13,899 nt of DNA, from contig DIVX01000021.1 of NCBI GenBank assembly GCA_002422505.1, positions 29,913 to 43,811 on the forward strand, read 5' to 3'. The notes below the pieces were generated by a model, which did no database searches, was not told where the DNA came from, and saw only the letters and a program-made list of their open reading frames with translations. This document shows, piece after piece, positions 12,756-13,899 of the stretch (within the stretch, counting starts at the first letter, position 1; the number at the start of each line of letters is the position of its first letter). Made by a program: the position numbers and the translations under genes. Source of the stretch: Desulfovibrio sp. UBA6121 (GTDB lineage: Bacteria; Desulfobacterota; Desulfovibrionia; Desulfovibrionales; Desulfovibrionaceae).

Positions 12756-13899
12756 GTGAACAAAGGCTATTTCGGCGATTTCGGCGGGCAGTTCGTGCCC
12801 GAGCTGCTCATGCCGCCGCTCATTGAACTTGAGGAGGCCATGGCGCGCATTCTGCCCTCCAAGGAGTTCCAGGCCGAGCTGAAGGACGTGCTGGTCAACT
12901 TTGTGGGCCGTCCCACAGCCCTCACCTTCTGCCCCAACCTCTCGGCCAGGCTCGGCATCAACCTGTGGCTGAAGCGCGAGGACCTGGCCCACGGCGGCGC
13001 ACACAAGGTGAACAACACCATAGGCCAGGCGCTGCTGGCCAAAAAGCTGGGCAAAACGCGCCTGCTGGCGGAAACCGGCGCAGGCCAGCACGGCGTGGCC
13101 TCGGCCCTGGCCGCCGCCCGCCTGGGCCTTTCCTGCACCATCTACATGGGCGCCACCGACGTGGAGCGCCAAAGCCTCAACGTGCGCCGCATGAAGCTCT
13201 TCGGGGCCGAGGTGGTCAGCGTAGACTCCGGCACCAAGACCCTCAAGGACGCCATCAACGCCGCCCTGCGCGCCTGGATAGCCGAGCAAGAGACCACCCA
13301 TTACTGCTTCGGCACCGCCGCCGGGCCGCATCCCTTCCCCCTGCTGGTGCGCGAGCTGCAAGCCGTCATCAGCCGCGAGGCCCGCGAGCAGTTCCTGGCC
13401 CAGCTGGGCCGCCTGCCCGACTGCGTCGTGGCCTGCGTGGGCGGCGGCAGCAACGCCATCGGCGCGTTCCACGAGTTTGTGCCCGATGCGGGCGTCGCCC
13501 TGGTGGGCGTGGAGGCCGCAGGCTCCGGCAAGCCCGGCGACTGGCACTCCGCCCCGCTGTCCAAGCAGGGCAGCACCGGCGTGCTGCACGGCATGCGCAC
13601 CCAGCTCATCCAGACGGACGAAGGCCAGATCCTGCCCTCGCACTCCATTGCGCCCGGGCTGGACTATCCCGGCGTGGGACCGGAGCACGCGGCCTACCAG
13701 GCCAGCGGCCGCGCCACCTACGTCAACGTCACCGACGACGTGGCCCTCGACGCCTTCATCGAGCTTTCGCGCCATGAAGGCATCATGCCCGCCCTTGAAA
13801 GCTCCCACGCCCTGGGCTGGGTGCTCAAGAACGCGCACAGCCTCAAGCCCGGCTCCCACGTCATGGTCTGCCTCTCCGGCCGGGGCGACAAGGACCTGG
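12756..13899 (+). CDS. trpB: Tryptophan synthase beta chain, 3' end cut by window edge
   Basis: 381 codons are visible. The PLP enzyme joins indole and serine to give Trp. GYFGDFGGQFVPE (4-16), the PLP lysine Lys84 in HGGAHKVNNT, catalytic Glu106 in ETGAGQHG, the phosphate cradle GGGSNA (229-234), GVLHGMRT (275-282), LDYPGVGPEH (302-311) and SGRGDKD (374-380) are all present. The K87, E109 and S377 positions of the E. coli enzyme fall at a constant offset of three. It is the TrpB1 type expected to pair with TrpA, whose gene should follow outside the window. It starts at the GTG 12756 with GAGGTG (12745-12750) 5 nt before. Only the last few residues and the stop are missing. Confidence 0.97.
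   Translation, partial: MNKGYFGDFGGQFVPELLMPPLIELEEAMARILPSKEFQAELKDVLVNFVGRPTALTFCPNLSARLGINLWLKREDLAHGGAHKVNNTIGQALLAKKLGKTRLLAETGAGQHGVASALAAARLGLSCTIYMGATDVERQSLNVRRMKLFGAEVVSVDSGTKTLKDAINAALRAWIAEQETTHYCFGTAAGPHPFPLLVRELQAVISREAREQFLAQLGRLPDCVVACVGGGSNAIGAFHEFVPDAGVALVGVEAAGSGKPGDWHSAPLSKQGSTGVLHGMRTQLIQTDEGQILPSHSIAPGLDYPGVGPEHAAYQASGRATYVNVTDDVALDAFIELSRHEGIMPALESSHALGWVLKNAHSLKPGSHVMVCLSGRGDKDL

Noticed and set aside
11487..13859. A 790-codon open frame on the - strand
   Set aside because: It lies opposite trpC, trpF and trpB, which are certain by motif. It is a GC-driven shadow frame without domains.
1..13899. CRISPR arrays, insertion sequences, tRNA or rRNA genes, phage or defence genes
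   Set aside because: No direct repeat series, transposase frame, structural RNA or atypical base composition block was seen. The window is fully explained by signalling genes and a biosynthetic operon.

Overview
This is a high-GC bacterial window. Its main content is a single aromatic amino acid operon on the + strand, from about 2.7 kb to the right edge. The operon begins with the archaeal-type entry to the shikimate pathway (ADTH synthase plus 3-dehydroquinate synthase II) instead of DAHP synthase and AroB. It then runs pheA-aroA-tyrA-trpE-trpG-trpD-trpC-trpF-trpB, and trpB is cut by the window end. This order, together with the neighbouring Cache-type chemotaxis receptor and EAL protein, resembles sulfate-reducing Desulfovibrionales; I recall the same order in Desulfovibrio vulgaris. 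The organism call is an inference, since no rRNA or other marker is present.

Layout. Positions 1-1115 (- strand) hold a methyl-accepting chemotaxis protein whose C-terminus is off the window. Positions 1266-2492 (- strand) hold a cytoplasmic EAL phosphodiesterase with a C-terminal PDC-like sensor domain. Positions 2493-2939 are a divergent control region with candidate promoters, an unannotated 31-codon leader peptide and a strong intrinsic terminator. Positions 2940-13899 are the operon. Junctions inside it are very tight (gaps of 3-13 nt, or overlaps of 4-20 nt), with one exception: 98 nt between tyrA and trpE.

The most interesting content is regulatory. (1) The leader peptide at 2708-2803 has eight aromatic residues in an eleven-residue stretch (FSFSQYWYYWF). 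An 11-bp antiterminator helix would sequester exactly the 5' arm of the terminator that follows. This looks like a ribosome-mediated attenuator sensing Phe, Tyr and Trp together, placed before the whole pathway. (2) The tyrA-trpE gap holds a second terminator. Its 5' arm is the perfect complement of an 11-nt segment that starts inside the tyrA stop codon. The last eight residues of TyrA are WWWRNTA preceded by S, resembling a classical trp leader peptide tail (WWRTS in E. coli). The 3' end of tyrA therefore appears to act as the Trp leader peptide for trpEGDCFB.

Together these suggest two-tier control. The first attenuator would open the common, Phe and Tyr parts when any aromatic amino acid is short. 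The second would let polymerase continue into the trp genes only when Trp is short. PheA keeps its ACT domain and TrpE keeps its LLES feedback site, while TyrA has no visible allosteric domain. All statements rest on reading the sequence by eye and on family knowledge; no folding or database search was run.
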